Assembly: GCF_013327855.1 (NCBI RefSeq)
Contig: NZ_JABUMX010000001.1
Location: forward strand, 1,054,001-1,118,000
Direction of reading: 5' to 3'
Length of the DNA: 64,000 nucleotides
Origin: Phyllobacterium pellucidum
Lineage (GTDB): Bacteria > Pseudomonadota > Alphaproteobacteria > Rhizobiales > Rhizobiaceae
In this document: in pieces, positions 57,081-64,000 of the stretch
Layout of the letters: each line of letters begins with the position of its first letter
Position numbering within the stretch: the stretch's first letter is position 1
Translations under genes and position numbers: made by a program
Notes under the pieces: generated by a model
What the model was told of the DNA's origin: nothing
Databases searched by the model: none
The model's input: only the letters and a program-made list of their open reading frames with translations

Positions 57081-57722
57081 ATGATCACGATCGAAGAGAA
57101 ATTGCGAGCGATTCTCAAATCCACTGGCTGGCGACAGCAGCACATAGCCGAAAAGCTGAATGTAACCCAGGCAACCGTCAGTCGTTGGTTTTCAGGCTCC
57201 GAACCCGAGGGCCATCGGCGCGACGCAATCAACCAGATGTACGATGATCTGGTAAATCATGAAGTACGGCACTTGCCAGAAGGGACTTCCGTTCCGCTGA
57301 TGGGGTACCTAGGTGCCGGGGCTGAGGTCGAGCCAGAATATGAACAAGTGCCTCACGAAGGCCTCGAACAGATCGAGATCCCTTTCCATCTTCCAGACGA
57401 CATGATCGCTTTCAAGGTGCGCGGCGATTCAATGCTGCCGGTGTTCAAACATGATTCCGTAATTGTCGTGTACCGCGACCAGAAAAAGCCTCTTGAGGCG
57501 TTCTACGGCGAAGAGGCCGCGGTCCGTACACAAGACGGACGTCGCTTCATAAAAACCATCATGCGCGGTCAGTTGGGGGTGAATCTGCTTTCTTGGAATG
57601 CTGCTCCTATTGAAGATGTAGTTCTAGATTGGGTCGGAGAAATATTTGCTGTGCTACCTCCATCCTCGATCCGAAAAATGTCGAGGCATGGAATTCAGGG
57701 TCAGCTACGGTTTCGAGGGTAA
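57081..57722 (+). CDS. CI-type repressor with S24 self-cleavage domain
   Basis: 213 residues. An N-terminal XRE helix-turn-helix (GWRQQHIAEKLNVTQATVSRW) precedes a peptidase S24/LexA-like domain with the cleavage bond in GYLGAGAEVEP (Ala79-Gly80), nucleophile Ser117 (RGDSMLPV) and Lys158 (RRFIKTIM). It keeps the lysogen and should be inactivated by RecA during SOS. It is followed by the protease gene after 32 bp, probably one transcript ending at 58926. Confidence 0.9.
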   Translation: MITIEEKLRAILKSTGWRQQHIAEKLNVTQATVSRWFSGSEPEGHRRDAINQMYDDLVNHEVRHLPEGTSVPLMGYLGAGAEVEPEYEQVPHEGLEQIEIPFHLPDDMIAFKVRGDSMLPVFKHDSVIVVYRDQKKPLEAFYGEEAAVRTQDGRRFIKTIMRGQLGVNLLSWNAAPIEDVVLDWVGEIFAVLPPSSIRKMSRHGIQGQLRFRG

Positions 57723-57754
57723 GCGGTCCAACACAAGGGTCGCCCCGAGGGTAA

Positions 57755-58642
57755 ATGGGGAGAAAACTGTACGTGGCAGTTTATGATGAAATAATTTTCA
57801 ACGTCGCAAAAGAAGCTGAAGCCGAACTATCAAAAAAACTTGATGCTGATATTCTCTTCTTCAGCGGAGAAATGCGAATGACGATCTTCGCATGGTTCCG
57901 TGAACTCATTGAGAAGCTGGCAGCACGGCCAGAAAAGAAACAAGCGATTGCAATCTTCCTTACAACTCCAGGTGGCCAGGCGGAGGCTGTTGAAAAGTTC
58001 GTAGAAGTCGTACGCCACCATTACAAATTGGTCTATTTCGTTGTTCCAGTGGTGGCCATGTCGGCGGGAACGATCTTTTGCATGTCGGGCGATAAGATAT
58101 TTATGGACTATTCCTCTTCTTTGGGTCCAATCGACCCACAGGTCCTTGATCGAGAAGGAAAATATCTTGTGCCTGCCCTTGGACACCTCGACAAACTGAA
58201 CGAGATGATCCAAAAATCGAAACAAAATACTATCTCACCCGTTGAGTTTCAGTGGATGATGAATCAGGATCTAGCCATGCTACGATTCTACGAGCAAGCA
58301 AGAGATTTGTCAGAAGCTCTCTTGAAGCGATGGCTGGTTCAATACAAGTTCAAGGATTGGACGGTACATAAGAGGCGAAATGGCACACCTGCCGTAACAG
58401 ACGATGACAAGCGGGAAAGAGCGGCTGAGATTGCAAAGCTGCTTTCCGATAACAGTCATTGGCACTCACACGGCAGAATGATCGGGATGCAGACACTCAA
58501 GGACGAGTGCCGATTGGAGATAGATGATTTTGGGAATGATTCCGCATTGCAGGGTGCTGTCCGCCGTTATAACGACACTCTTAGTGATTTCATGAGTAGA
58601 ATGAACCTGACGTCTTATTTGTACACGAGCACAATCAACTAG
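57755..58642 (+). CDS. ClpP-fold (SppA/SDH-type) serine protease in the immunity operon
   Basis: 295 residues. A ClpP/crotonase-like fold: AIFLTTPGGQAEAVEKFVEV (oxyanion TPGG), VVPVVAMSAGTIFCMSGDKI (nucleophile Ser103 in M-S-A-G-T) and SSSLGPIDPQV (Asp127). This is the pattern of the SDH-family Clp-fold proteinases, which also occur near phage and defence genes. No signal peptide, so it acts in the cytoplasm. It is encoded directly behind cI and coupled to a 73-residue gene. In lysogens it might cleave an incoming phage's product or a host target. Confidence 0.85.
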   Translation: MGRKLYVAVYDEIIFNVAKEAEAELSKKLDADILFFSGEMRMTIFAWFRELIEKLAARPEKKQAIAIFLTTPGGQAEAVEKFVEVVRHHYKLVYFVVPVVAMSAGTIFCMSGDKIFMDYSSSLGPIDPQVLDREGKYLVPALGHLDKLNEMIQKSKQNTISPVEFQWMMNQDLAMLRFYEQARDLSEALLKRWLVQYKFKDWTVHKRRNGTPAVTDDDKRERAAEIAKLLSDNSHWHSHGRMIGMQTLKDECRLEIDDFGNDSALQGAVRRYNDTLSDFMSRMNLTSYLYTSTIN

Positions 58643-58654
58643 GTGGAGGATCAA

Positions 58655-58876
58655 ATGGACATAACTGATATACTCAAGGGACTCCAAGATTATCCCAACA
58701 CTGCATCGGACGAATTTCGCCGGCAGCTAACGATTGTTGAGACTATCAAGGAACAAACTGGATATCAGAACATCGATCACACGCCTGCAGTCGGTATGGA
58801 TCGCTCACGGGAATATTTGCCGGTAGCGCGACCATCGTTGGTCCGAACCTACGGTACTGCATTGCATAAAGTCTGA
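58655..58876 (+). CDS. Small partner of the ClpP-fold protease (73 aa)
   Basis: MDITDILKGLQDYPNTASDE, QLTIVETIKEQTGYQ, then a Pro/Arg-rich tail (SREYLPVARPSLVRTYGTAL). GGAGGATCAA before the ATG is a strong site. It begins 12 bp after the protease stop. It could be an adaptor, activator or inhibitor of the protease. No known family. Confidence 0.65.
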   Translation: MDITDILKGLQDYPNTASDEFRRQLTIVETIKEQTGYQNIDHTPAVGMDRSREYLPVARPSLVRTYGTALHKV

Positions 58877-58903
58877 TCATTCCTTCTATTTCAGAATTTG
58901 CAT

Positions 58904-58926
58904 AAACCGCCTTCGGGCGGTTTTTT
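58904..58926 (+). terminator. Strong intrinsic terminator of the immunity operon
   Basis: AAACCGCC-TTCG-GGCGGTTT followed by a T run (tttttttg). It separates cI-protease-partner from the early right promoter. Confidence 0.92.
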
Positions 58927-58953
58927 GTTGCCTAATAAGTAAAGGCGGCAATA

Positions 58954-59022
58954 TACGCTTGCGTAAGGTTTTATGCGTTCGCGTATTATTTTGATTGACG
59001 ATTATTCGTTTGCGTATATTAT
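58954..59022 (+). promoter_or_regulatory. Early right promoter with second operator array
   Basis: TACGCTTGCGTA (58954-58965, perfect), TGCGTTCGCGTA (58974-58985) and TTCGTTTGCGTA (59005-59016) repeat the switch motif. A sigma-70-like promoter overlaps them: TTGACG (58995-59000) and TATTAT (59017-59022), spacing 16. The ATG at 59041 follows. CI binding here should silence the right operon. Confidence 0.72.
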
Positions 59023-59040
59023 ACGTCCATCAGGCAACGG

Positions 59041-59481
59041 ATGGATGCAATGAACATCATCAACCACGAATTCAAAACGCCAACGCAGATCGCAGCCGAA
59101 ACCGGCTTTATCATCGAAAGCCTAGGCGACGCTCTTCGACAGTTCCAGGACACCAATTCCAAGCACTATGCTTGCGAAGCGGCGGTGAATGGCGTGGCGG
59201 CATTCTGGGTTCGGACGAACTACGGCAACACTGCGTCGGCGCGGCTCACTGATACCGCCAATCTTACCGGCGATCTGAACACGGCAATCGCCCTGGTCCA
59301 ACTGCCTCTGCCGGTCTGGACCATCTTTCAGCAACTCGAAGCGCTGATCCCACTCAACCGAACAGCCGCCAAACAGATGGTCGTTGAGTATTCGAAGCTT
59401 GGGCACATGCGTGATGTCGAAGAGCTGCTCGCCCGTGAGACGCACATTATTTGCAACGGCTTCAAGTCGAGGGGGATGTGA
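59041..59481 (+). CDS. First gene of the early right operon (146 aa)
   Basis: MNIINHEFKTPTQIAAETGF, FQDTNSKHYACEAAVNGVAA, LNTAIALVQLPLPVWTIFQQ and a helical C-terminus. I do not recognise a family. It is directly behind the early promoter, a place where phages often put host-takeover or regulatory genes. A start three codons later (MNI) is equally possible. Confidence 0.65.
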   Translation: MDAMNIINHEFKTPTQIAAETGFIIESLGDALRQFQDTNSKHYACEAAVNGVAAFWVRTNYGNTASARLTDTANLTGDLNTAIALVQLPLPVWTIFQQLEALIPLNRTAAKQMVVEYSKLGHMRDVEELLARETHIICNGFKSRGM

Positions 59482-59702
59482 TGCGCTATCGCGACTTCAC
59501 CATCGAGCATCCGCTTGCTGGTCCGGCCTACGGCTTTCTGGGAATTCACCAACAGTACGATGGCCCCGAAGATGACCGCTGCTTCCACGGCAAGACCGTC
59601 GACCACGTCAAGACAGAGATCGACAAGTGGTGGGAACTGGACGACCCCATCGAGGTCGAAGAGTTCGATGACGATTTCAACAATGATCTGACCGAGGAGT
59701 GA
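59481..59702 (+). CDS. Acidic early phage protein (73 aa)
   Basis: MRYRDFTIEHPLAGPAYGFL, a central Trp-rich helix (VKTEIDKWWELDD) and a strongly acidic end (EVEEFDDDFNNDLTEE). The acidic tail recalls DNA-mimic proteins, but it is short. TGATG overlap with the gene before. Confidence 0.6.
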   Translation: MRYRDFTIEHPLAGPAYGFLGIHQQYDGPEDDRCFHGKTVDHVKTEIDKWWELDDPIEVEEFDDDFNNDLTEE

Positions 59703-59707
59703 TCCAG

Positions 59708-59824
59708 ATGCAAAGTTTGCTTGTCGCAATTGCCTCCCTTTTGGGCTTCACCGTCGTCGTTCTCGGCACCATTGGAAGCACCCTGCAGAAGTCTGAGTCG
59801 GCCCGCGCCGAGGTCGATCAATGA
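59708..59824 (+). CDS. Single-span membrane micro-protein (38 aa)
   Basis: MQSLLVAIASLLGFTVVVLG forms one helix; the tail is short and acidic. Its stop overlaps the next start (ATGA). Same length and design as the micro-proteins at 54727 and 63426. Confidence 0.55.
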   Translation: MQSLLVAIASLLGFTVVVLGTIGSTLQKSESARAEVDQ

Positions 59825-59994
59825 CCGGAGAACAAATCTGCATCGCTGCCGAACTGGCATGCATCGAACGCCTCTCCCGAGAGGAAGCTCTGCAGCACAT
59901 TGAGGATCGCCTGCTCAAAGAGCCAAACGACGCTGTTCGGCGGGCTTTGAAGCGCACCTATCACAGTCTCTTCGAACGGAAGGAGCTCGCATGA
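59821..59994 (+). CDS. Small helical early protein (57 aa)
   Basis: MTGEQICIAAELACIERLSR, LLKEPNDAVRRALKRTYHSL. ATGA overlaps on both sides. No family known. Confidence 0.6.
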   Translation: MTGEQICIAAELACIERLSREEALQHIEDRLLKEPNDAVRRALKRTYHSLFERKELA

Positions 59995-60509
59995 GCGACG
60001 CGTCCCACAGTGTGCACCGCCAGGCCGAAGCGGCAAAGCGACTTCTCGCCAGTCTCCGAGAGAGTGGTGATGCCGATGACCAGGACATCGTCGAGACGGC
60101 AATCGAAGGCGAGACTTCGTTGCTCGAAGCAATTGCCGCTGCAATGGACGCCAATGATGAGGATGACATCCTGATAGTTGGCATCAAGGCCAAGGAAGAA
60201 ACGCTCGCTGAGCGGCGTAGGGCTGCAGAGCAACGCATCGAACGCCGTCGCGCTGCGATGGAGCAGGCGATGATCGTCACGGACCAGGAAAAGTTTACGC
60301 TGCCAACGGCGACGATCTTTCTCACCAAGCGCAAGCCCAACATCGTCGTCGACAACGAGGCGGACATTCCAGCCGCCTATTGGACTATCCCCAAGGTCGA
60401 ACCAAAGCTCGACAAAAAAGCGCTCAAGGAAGCGCTGGAGGCCAAGGAAGAAATCCCAGGCGCCCACCTCGACAATGGTTCTGTCTCAATTTCCATCAGG
60501 AGGAAATAA
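59991..60509 (+). CDS. Siphovirus Gp157 family protein
   Basis: 172 residues: a long coiled coil (EETLAERRRAAEQRIERRRA) followed by ATIFLTKRKPNIVVDNEADI, PAAYWTIPKVEPKLDKKALK and GAHLDNGSVSISIR. This is the Gp157 pattern, an accessory protein of phage replication or recombination usually encoded next to single-strand annealing proteins. TAATG overlap with the RecT-like gene. Confidence 0.85.
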   Translation: MSDASHSVHRQAEAAKRLLASLRESGDADDQDIVETAIEGETSLLEAIAAAMDANDEDDILIVGIKAKEETLAERRRAAEQRIERRRAAMEQAMIVTDQEKFTLPTATIFLTKRKPNIVVDNEADIPAAYWTIPKVEPKLDKKALKEALEAKEEIPGAHLDNGSVSISIRRK

Positions 60510-61510
60510 TGAACGCGGTCTCTCAGTATACCCATTCCAGCAAGCAGATTGCACTGATTCAGAGCACAGTCGCGAAGGACTGCAACACAGCGGAATTCAA
60601 CCTTTTCATCGAGGTGGCGCGCGCGAAGGGCCTTGATCCGTTTCTCGGCCAGATCATTCCAATGATCTTCTCGAAGGATAATGCGAACAAGCGGAAGATG
60701 ACCATCATCATCAGCCGCGATGGTCAGCGCGTCATTGCGCAGCGATGCGGCGATTATCGTCCGGCAAGCAAGACGCCCACGTACGAGACCGATCCGGGCC
60801 TTAAAGGGCCAACCAATCCTCAGGGAATAGTATCCGCCACCGTCTATCTTTGGAAGCAAGACCCGAAAACCGCAGAGTGGTTTGAGGTGGCCGGACAGGC
60901 ATTTTGGGAGGAATTCGCCCCGATCTCATTCGCTCCGAGCCAGTACAGTTACGTCGAGACTGGCGATACCTGGGACAATGGCAAGCCTAAGAAGATGAAG
61001 GTGCTGAAAGATGGCGCTGCCCCATCGCTGGATGACAGCGGTAACTGGTGCAAGATGCCTCGCTTGATGATTGCGAAATGCGCAGAGATGCAGGCGCTAC
61101 GAGCCGGCTGGCCTGAACAGTTCACCGGACTTTACGACGAGGCCGAGCTCGACCGGGCTAAGATGCTTGGTTTGACCGCATCCGAAATCGCCGAACATGA
61201 GCGCGAGGAAAACCGGCTCAAGCTGATCGCTGGCAACGACGCCATCACTGTCACTTGGGGCGATGGGTGGGCGCTGGAAAATGTGCCCGTCGGCAAGTTC
61301 TTCGATCGCGCCGAACAATTTATCAATGAAAGCGACCCGTTGACCGTGGCGAAATGGGCCGACGCCAATCGCGATCCATTGCGCACATTCTGGGCGAAAT
61401 CGCCCACCGACGCGCTGGAACTCAAGAAGCTGATCGAAGCTATCTCGAAGCGGAAGCCTGCCAATCTTTTGGACCAGCAGGCCGCTGTCCAAAACATGAT
61501 GGCCGGCTAA
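60509..61510 (+). CDS. bet: RecT/Bet-type single-strand annealing recombinase
   Basis: 333 residues: AEFNLFIEVARAKGLDPFLG, QIIPMIFSKDNANKRKMTII, SRDGQRVIAQRCGDYRPASK, MPRLMIAKCAEMQALRAGWP. This is the phage recombination protein Bet family (RecT superfamily), which anneals complementary strands during phage recombination and replication. AGGAGG sits before the ATG at 60509. No cognate exonuclease is seen in this window; the DUF1064 nuclease is in the other operon. Confidence 0.92.
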   Translation: MNAVSQYTHSSKQIALIQSTVAKDCNTAEFNLFIEVARAKGLDPFLGQIIPMIFSKDNANKRKMTIIISRDGQRVIAQRCGDYRPASKTPTYETDPGLKGPTNPQGIVSATVYLWKQDPKTAEWFEVAGQAFWEEFAPISFAPSQYSYVETGDTWDNGKPKKMKVLKDGAAPSLDDSGNWCKMPRLMIAKCAEMQALRAGWPEQFTGLYDEAELDRAKMLGLTASEIAEHEREENRLKLIAGNDAITVTWGDGWALENVPVGKFFDRAEQFINESDPLTVAKWADANRDPLRTFWAKSPTDALELKKLIEAISKRKPANLLDQQAAVQNMMAG

Positions 61511-61528
61511 CAACGGGAGGATTGGACC

Positions 61529-62044
61529 GTGCAAACCTTGCCGATTTTGTTTCAGTACGAGGGCGACGGAATGTTCAAACCGGCGACTTCATTCCACGCC
61601 CGCGCCGCCGACAAGCACTATGTTGTCGGTGAACTCTACAGGCTAATTGAGCATCACGACCGTTCCGACAACTCTCACCGGCACTACTTCGCCTCGATCA
61701 AGAACGGCTTTGACAACCTCCACGATTCCATGCTCGGCGAATATCCGACCGTTGAGCATCTGCGGAAGAAAGCGCTGATCCGGACCGGTTATCGCGATGA
61801 GCGCTCCATAGTCTGTGCATCCAAGGCCGAAGCTGAACGGGTAGCAGCCTTCATCCGGCCTATGGATGATTATTCTGTCGTTGTTCCACTCAACTGCGTT
61901 GTTCACGTCATGACAGCGAAGAGCCAGTCCGTACGGGCAATGGGCGCAGCAGAATTCCAGAAATCCAAAGCAGCCGTTCTGAACTTCATCGACGACCTTC
62001 TCGGAGTCGAGCACGGCGCCACGGCGCGAAGCGAGGCAGCATGA
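61529..62044 (+). CDS. Phage early protein, weak likeness to DUF1367
   Basis: 171 residues: FKPATSFHARAADKHYVVGE, SHRHYFASIKNGFDNLHDSM, VVVPLNCVVHVMTAKSQSVR. The H-R-H-Y-F-A-x-I segment is reminiscent of DUF1367, but the match is not strong. GTG start with GGGAGG upstream. Confidence 0.6.
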   Translation: MQTLPILFQYEGDGMFKPATSFHARAADKHYVVGELYRLIEHHDRSDNSHRHYFASIKNGFDNLHDSMLGEYPTVEHLRKKALIRTGYRDERSIVCASKAEAERVAAFIRPMDDYSVVVPLNCVVHVMTAKSQSVRAMGAAEFQKSKAAVLNFIDDLLGVEHGATARSEAA

Positions 62045-62232
62045 CATCCGTTCCGCTCCACGCACCCTATGAAGTCAGGCGGTCGCGCAAGATCGCAGCT
62101 GCATATGACCGGACGCACCTCCAGTTGAAGCTGGAGGTTGCGCGAAAAGAGGCTGCGCTCGCGCAGATGGAATTTGAACTCGGCCTGATCGTCGAACACG
62201 CAATGAGGCGGTCGCAGGAGACAATTCTATGA
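62041..62232 (+). CDS. Small coiled-coil early protein (63 aa)
   Basis: MTSVPLHAPYEVRRSRKIAA, then HLQLKLEVARKEAALAQMEF. ATGA overlaps at both ends. No known family. Confidence 0.6.
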   Translation: MTSVPLHAPYEVRRSRKIAAAYDRTHLQLKLEVARKEAALAQMEFELGLIVEHAMRRSQETIL

Positions 62233-62429
62233 CCGAGATTACGAACAAAGACAAAGCGGGGTGCGCCGAGCGCGAGGTCAAGCAGCGCCAACGTGTCTAT
62301 TCGCGATGGGTAGCTGATGGCCGGAGGGCGCAAGCCTTCGCCGACCGGCAGATCGCCGTGATGCAGGCAATCGCCGAGGATTATCGAGCAAAAGCTGACG
62401 CCGACGATCAGGCCGGGAGGTTATTCTGA
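62229..62429 (+). CDS. Small basic early protein (66 aa)
   Basis: MTEITNKDKAGCAEREVKQR, RVYSRWVADGRRAQAFADRQ and a helical C-terminus. ATGA overlap before and TGATG after. Unknown role. Confidence 0.6.
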   Translation: MTEITNKDKAGCAEREVKQRQRVYSRWVADGRRAQAFADRQIAVMQAIAEDYRAKADADDQAGRLF

Positions 62430-63025
62430 TGGCAGACCGTCCAATCCTTTTCAGCGCTCCGATGGTTCAGGCACTTCTCGCCGGCCGGAAAACACAGACA
62501 CGGCGGATCATCAAGCCACGCGGTCACGCAAGCCTGTTCGATGGGTCGTGGACGGATGACTATGTGCTCGATCCCGGAAACGCCTCATGGCGCGCGAAAG
62601 AGTTGCGGTTCTGCATTGGCGACCGGCTCTATGTTCGCGAGCATTGGCGCACTTGGTCGACGTCCGACCATCTCCCGCCGAGCCAACTGAAAGTCGGGAC
62701 TGCGGTCGATTACATAGTGGACGGTGCTGATGTGCTTCATGGCAAACACCGCCAGGCCATGCATATGCCGCGTTGGGCTTCACGCCTGACACTACTCGTC
62801 ACCGATGTTCGAGTGGAGCGCCTGCAGGATTGCAGTGAAGCGGACGCCCTCGCCGAGGGTGTCGAGCGCATTGTATTCCCTGAACGCGGTGATTGGGGAT
62901 GGCCCCAACGGAAGTACCGCAAAATATGGGAGAACATCAACGGCGCGGGATCATGGGAAGCAAACCCATGGGTTGTCGCTGTTTCCTTTGATGTCCTCAA
63001 TCAGAACATCGATGAGGTGCCCTGA
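62429..63025 (+). CDS. ASCH-domain-like phage protein
   Basis: 198 residues starting RPILFSAPMVQALLAGRKTQ-TRR, the usual opening of phage ASCH (PUA-like, RNA-binding) proteins, with IGDRLYVREHWRTW, MPRWASRLTLLVTDVRVERL and a closing WVVAVSFDVL. These proteins are very common in temperate phages; the RNA target is unknown. Confidence 0.8.
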   Translation: MADRPILFSAPMVQALLAGRKTQTRRIIKPRGHASLFDGSWTDDYVLDPGNASWRAKELRFCIGDRLYVREHWRTWSTSDHLPPSQLKVGTAVDYIVDGADVLHGKHRQAMHMPRWASRLTLLVTDVRVERLQDCSEADALAEGVERIVFPERGDWGWPQRKYRKIWENINGAGSWEANPWVVAVSFDVLNQNIDEVP

Positions 63026-63429
63026 TGGCCCGCCAAGTCGATGAGTGGACGGGAAAGTCGGATGACACGAAGGCCCCGCCACGCGTGCGCCAGCGCATCT
63101 ATGACCGGGACAAAGGCGTCTGCCATCTCTGCAAGCTGCAGATCAAGACGGGTGAGACCTGGCAAGCCGACCACGTTGTAGCCCTGATCAATGGCGGGAA
63201 GAATGCCGAGAGCAATCTCGCGCCGGCCCATTCTCATTGTCACCTCGGTAAGACAGCGATGGACGTCAAGGAGAAGGCCAAGGTCGCCAAGGTGCGCGCG
63301 AAGCATACCGGCGTGGCTCGCCCCCAGGGCTCGGTCAAATCCGCCGGTTTCGCCAAGGTCGTCAAGGCCAAGCCGGCTCACACCAAATCCCTCCCGCCTC
63401 GCCGCCTATTCGAAAGGATCGAACCATGA
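63025..63429 (+). CDS. HNH endonuclease (early region)
   Basis: 134 residues: RQRIYDRDKGVCHLCKLQIK, WQADHVVALINGGKNAESNL, AHSHCHLGKTAMD. The C-x2-C, DH-x15-N-x7-H-x-x-C-H residues of the HNH fold are complete. A basic Ala/Lys-rich tail follows. Possible role in recombination or in cleaving competing DNA. TGATG overlap with the gene before. Confidence 0.85.
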   Translation: MARQVDEWTGKSDDTKAPPRVRQRIYDRDKGVCHLCKLQIKTGETWQADHVVALINGGKNAESNLAPAHSHCHLGKTAMDVKEKAKVAKVRAKHTGVARPQGSVKSAGFAKVVKAKPAHTKSLPPRRLFERIEP

Positions 63430-63539
63430 TGTACGGGCAACGTTTCAAAGGCTGGCTTGCCGATTTCACCATTATCGCCGGGCCGCTCGTTGTCGTCGGC
63501 CTTGCCCTGCTGGCTGTTTTTGTGAGGTGCGTATCGTGA
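63426..63539 (+). CDS. Single-span membrane micro-protein (37 aa)
   Basis: MMYGQRFKGWLADF followed by a helix (TIIAGPLVVVGLALLAVFV). ATGA overlap with the HNH gene. Third member of the set of tiny membrane proteins in the early operons. Confidence 0.5.
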   Translation: MMYGQRFKGWLADFTIIAGPLVVVGLALLAVFVRCVS

Positions 63540-63574
63540 CCGCCCACAACGAACTCATTTGAAGAGAAGCAGGA

Positions 63575-63781
63575 ATGACAGAAAAACTCCGCTTCACCCG
63601 AGCCCAGATTCGCTGCGTAGCCTCGATCGCCAGGACTGAGGGCGTTGGCGTAAAGCTCAACCCTGACGGGTCGATTGTTGTTTTCCCCGATGTTCACAAA
63701 CCGGAAACGGTTGACGAGAGCGACGATAAAGACCTTGATCGCGAATTGGCTGCGTTCGAGGCAAAGCATGGCTACAATTAA
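63575..63781 (+). CDS. Small protein before the integrase (68 aa)
   Basis: MTEKLRFTRAQIRCVASIAR, VGVKLNPDGSIVVFPD, then an acidic tail. This N-terminal motif recurs upstream of integrases in rhizobial prophages, so it may be a regulatory or excision-related protein, though it has no classic excisionase helix. It overlaps the integrase start by 14 bp. Confidence 0.65.
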   Translation: MTEKLRFTRAQIRCVASIARTEGVGVKLNPDGSIVVFPDVHKPETVDESDDKDLDRELAAFEAKHGYN

Positions 63782-64000
63782 ATTGAAGGGCATCCATAAG
63801 GTTAAAGCCAAGGGGCGCGATTATTATTACGCTTGGCGCGGCGGCCCGAAGCTTGACGGCGAGCCGGGTTCGGGCGAGTTCATGGACTCCTACAACGAGG
63901 CTATCGCAAGCCGGACAATGCCTGACACGGCAAAGTTTCGCTCTCTGGTTGTAATCTACAAAGGAAGCCCAGATTATGCGAAGCTTGCCGATAGCACGAA
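63768..64000 (+). CDS. int: Tyrosine-type site-specific integrase, N-terminal part
   Basis: The first 77 residues: a basic start MATIKLKGIHKVKAKGRDYY, then YAWRGGPKLDGEPGSGEFMD and SLVVIYKGSPDYAKLADST. This is the arm-type/core-binding N-terminus of phage integrases of this kind (the typical YYYAWRGGP segment). The catalytic domain lies beyond the window. Integrase at the end of the right early operon places the attachment site just to the right. Confidence 0.82.
   Translation, partial: MATIKLKGIHKVKAKGRDYYYAWRGGPKLDGEPGSGEFMDSYNEAIASRTMPDTAKFRSLVVIYKGSPDYAKLADST

Larger units (their letters stand above)
22259..64000. mobile_element. Siphovirus-type prophage, right end outside the window
   Basis: All expected modules are present and open: lysis (22259-24311), tail fibre to tape measure (26436-35859), tail and head connectors, portal, capsid-protease and terminase (35886-45526), cargo (45675-50436), early left operon and immunity (51459-58926), early right operon with recombinase and integrase (59041-64000). 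The head module is HK97-like; tail genes resemble gene transfer agent and rhizobial siphophage genes. No frameshifts are seen in the structural genes. The left attachment site cannot be defined without the right one. Confidence 0.92.

Noticed and set aside
22259..64000. CRISPR array or anti-CRISPR operon
   Set aside because: I saw no regularly spaced direct repeats. Small unknown genes exist, but nothing such as a helix-turn-helix Aca-type gene next to them supports an anti-CRISPR call.

Overview
The window looks like chromosome of an alphaproteobacterium of the Rhizobiales (Hyphomicrobiales): it has a Porin_2-type porin, DUF982, DUF6894 and DUF3606 small proteins, an HWE-family histidine kinase, EcfG-type (GGAAC-N16/17-CGTT-like) promoters and a ROSE-like RNA thermometer ahead of a small heat-shock gene. 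The genus cannot be fixed from the sequence alone. The left third (1-22230) is accessory host chromosome. The rest (about 22259 to beyond 64000) is a nearly complete, apparently intact siphovirus-type prophage whose integrase runs off the right edge.

Host part. 1-4050: end of a DUF982 gene, a membrane protein, a frameshifted acyltransferase remnant, a secreted choloylglycine-hydrolase-type amidase and an outer-membrane barrel. 4051-10600: a classical autotransporter with an SPP-repeat linker coupled to a DUF6065 gene, a major porin, and a TolB/FlgO-like regulator that seems to have lost its C-terminal half. 11078-12492: small proteins and a YedK/SRAP-type protein. 12880-16652: a sulfatase operon (periplasmic arylsulfatase, periplasmic HAD phosphatase, formylglycine-generating enzyme). 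16732-20363: a cluster that looks like part of the general stress regulon (HWE kinase, DUF3606, DUF982, DUF6894, a candidate C-rich small RNA, several EcfG-like promoters). 20507-21943: a Tat-exported DUF1254/DUF1214 protein whose upstream region shares a 19-bp palindromic motif with that of the sulfatase.

Prophage. Read leftward from 45526: small and large terminase, fused prohead protease-capsid, portal, collagen-like protein, connectors, tail tube, GTA-like tail chaperones, tape measure, tail tip, tail fibre, then a lysis cassette (GH19 endolysin with C-terminal membrane segments, overlapping Rz/Rz1 spanins, a membrane coiled-coil protein). Immunity sits at 56771-58926: Cro-like gene leftward; CI/S24 repressor, ClpP-fold protease and small partner rightward, then a terminator. 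Two clusters of a TACGCNNRCGTA-like operator flank it. The left early operon (56995 to 51459) carries a GapR (DUF2312) fusion protein, DNA methyltransferase, DUF1064 nuclease, DUF1376 replication protein, a DnaA domain IV-like protein and a NusG paralogue. The right early operon (59041 onward) carries Gp157, a RecT/Bet recombinase, an ASCH-like protein, HNH nuclease and integrase. Genes in both operons are chained by ATGA, GTGA or TAATG overlaps.

Most interesting region. Between terminase and early genes (about 46.2-50.5 kb) the prophage carries a cargo block that looks like host stress genes: DUF4142 behind an exact GGAAC-N16-CGTT promoter, DUF3606, small membrane proteins and Hsp20 behind a ROSE-like thermometer, followed by a Tat-exported Hint protein, a zincin-like secreted pair and an initiator-like but divergent tRNA-Met(CAT). 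A second cargo block (24.6-26.4 kb) contains a paralogue of a host gene at 18.4 kb. This suggests a temperate phage that plugs its cargo into the host's general stress and heat-shock circuits.
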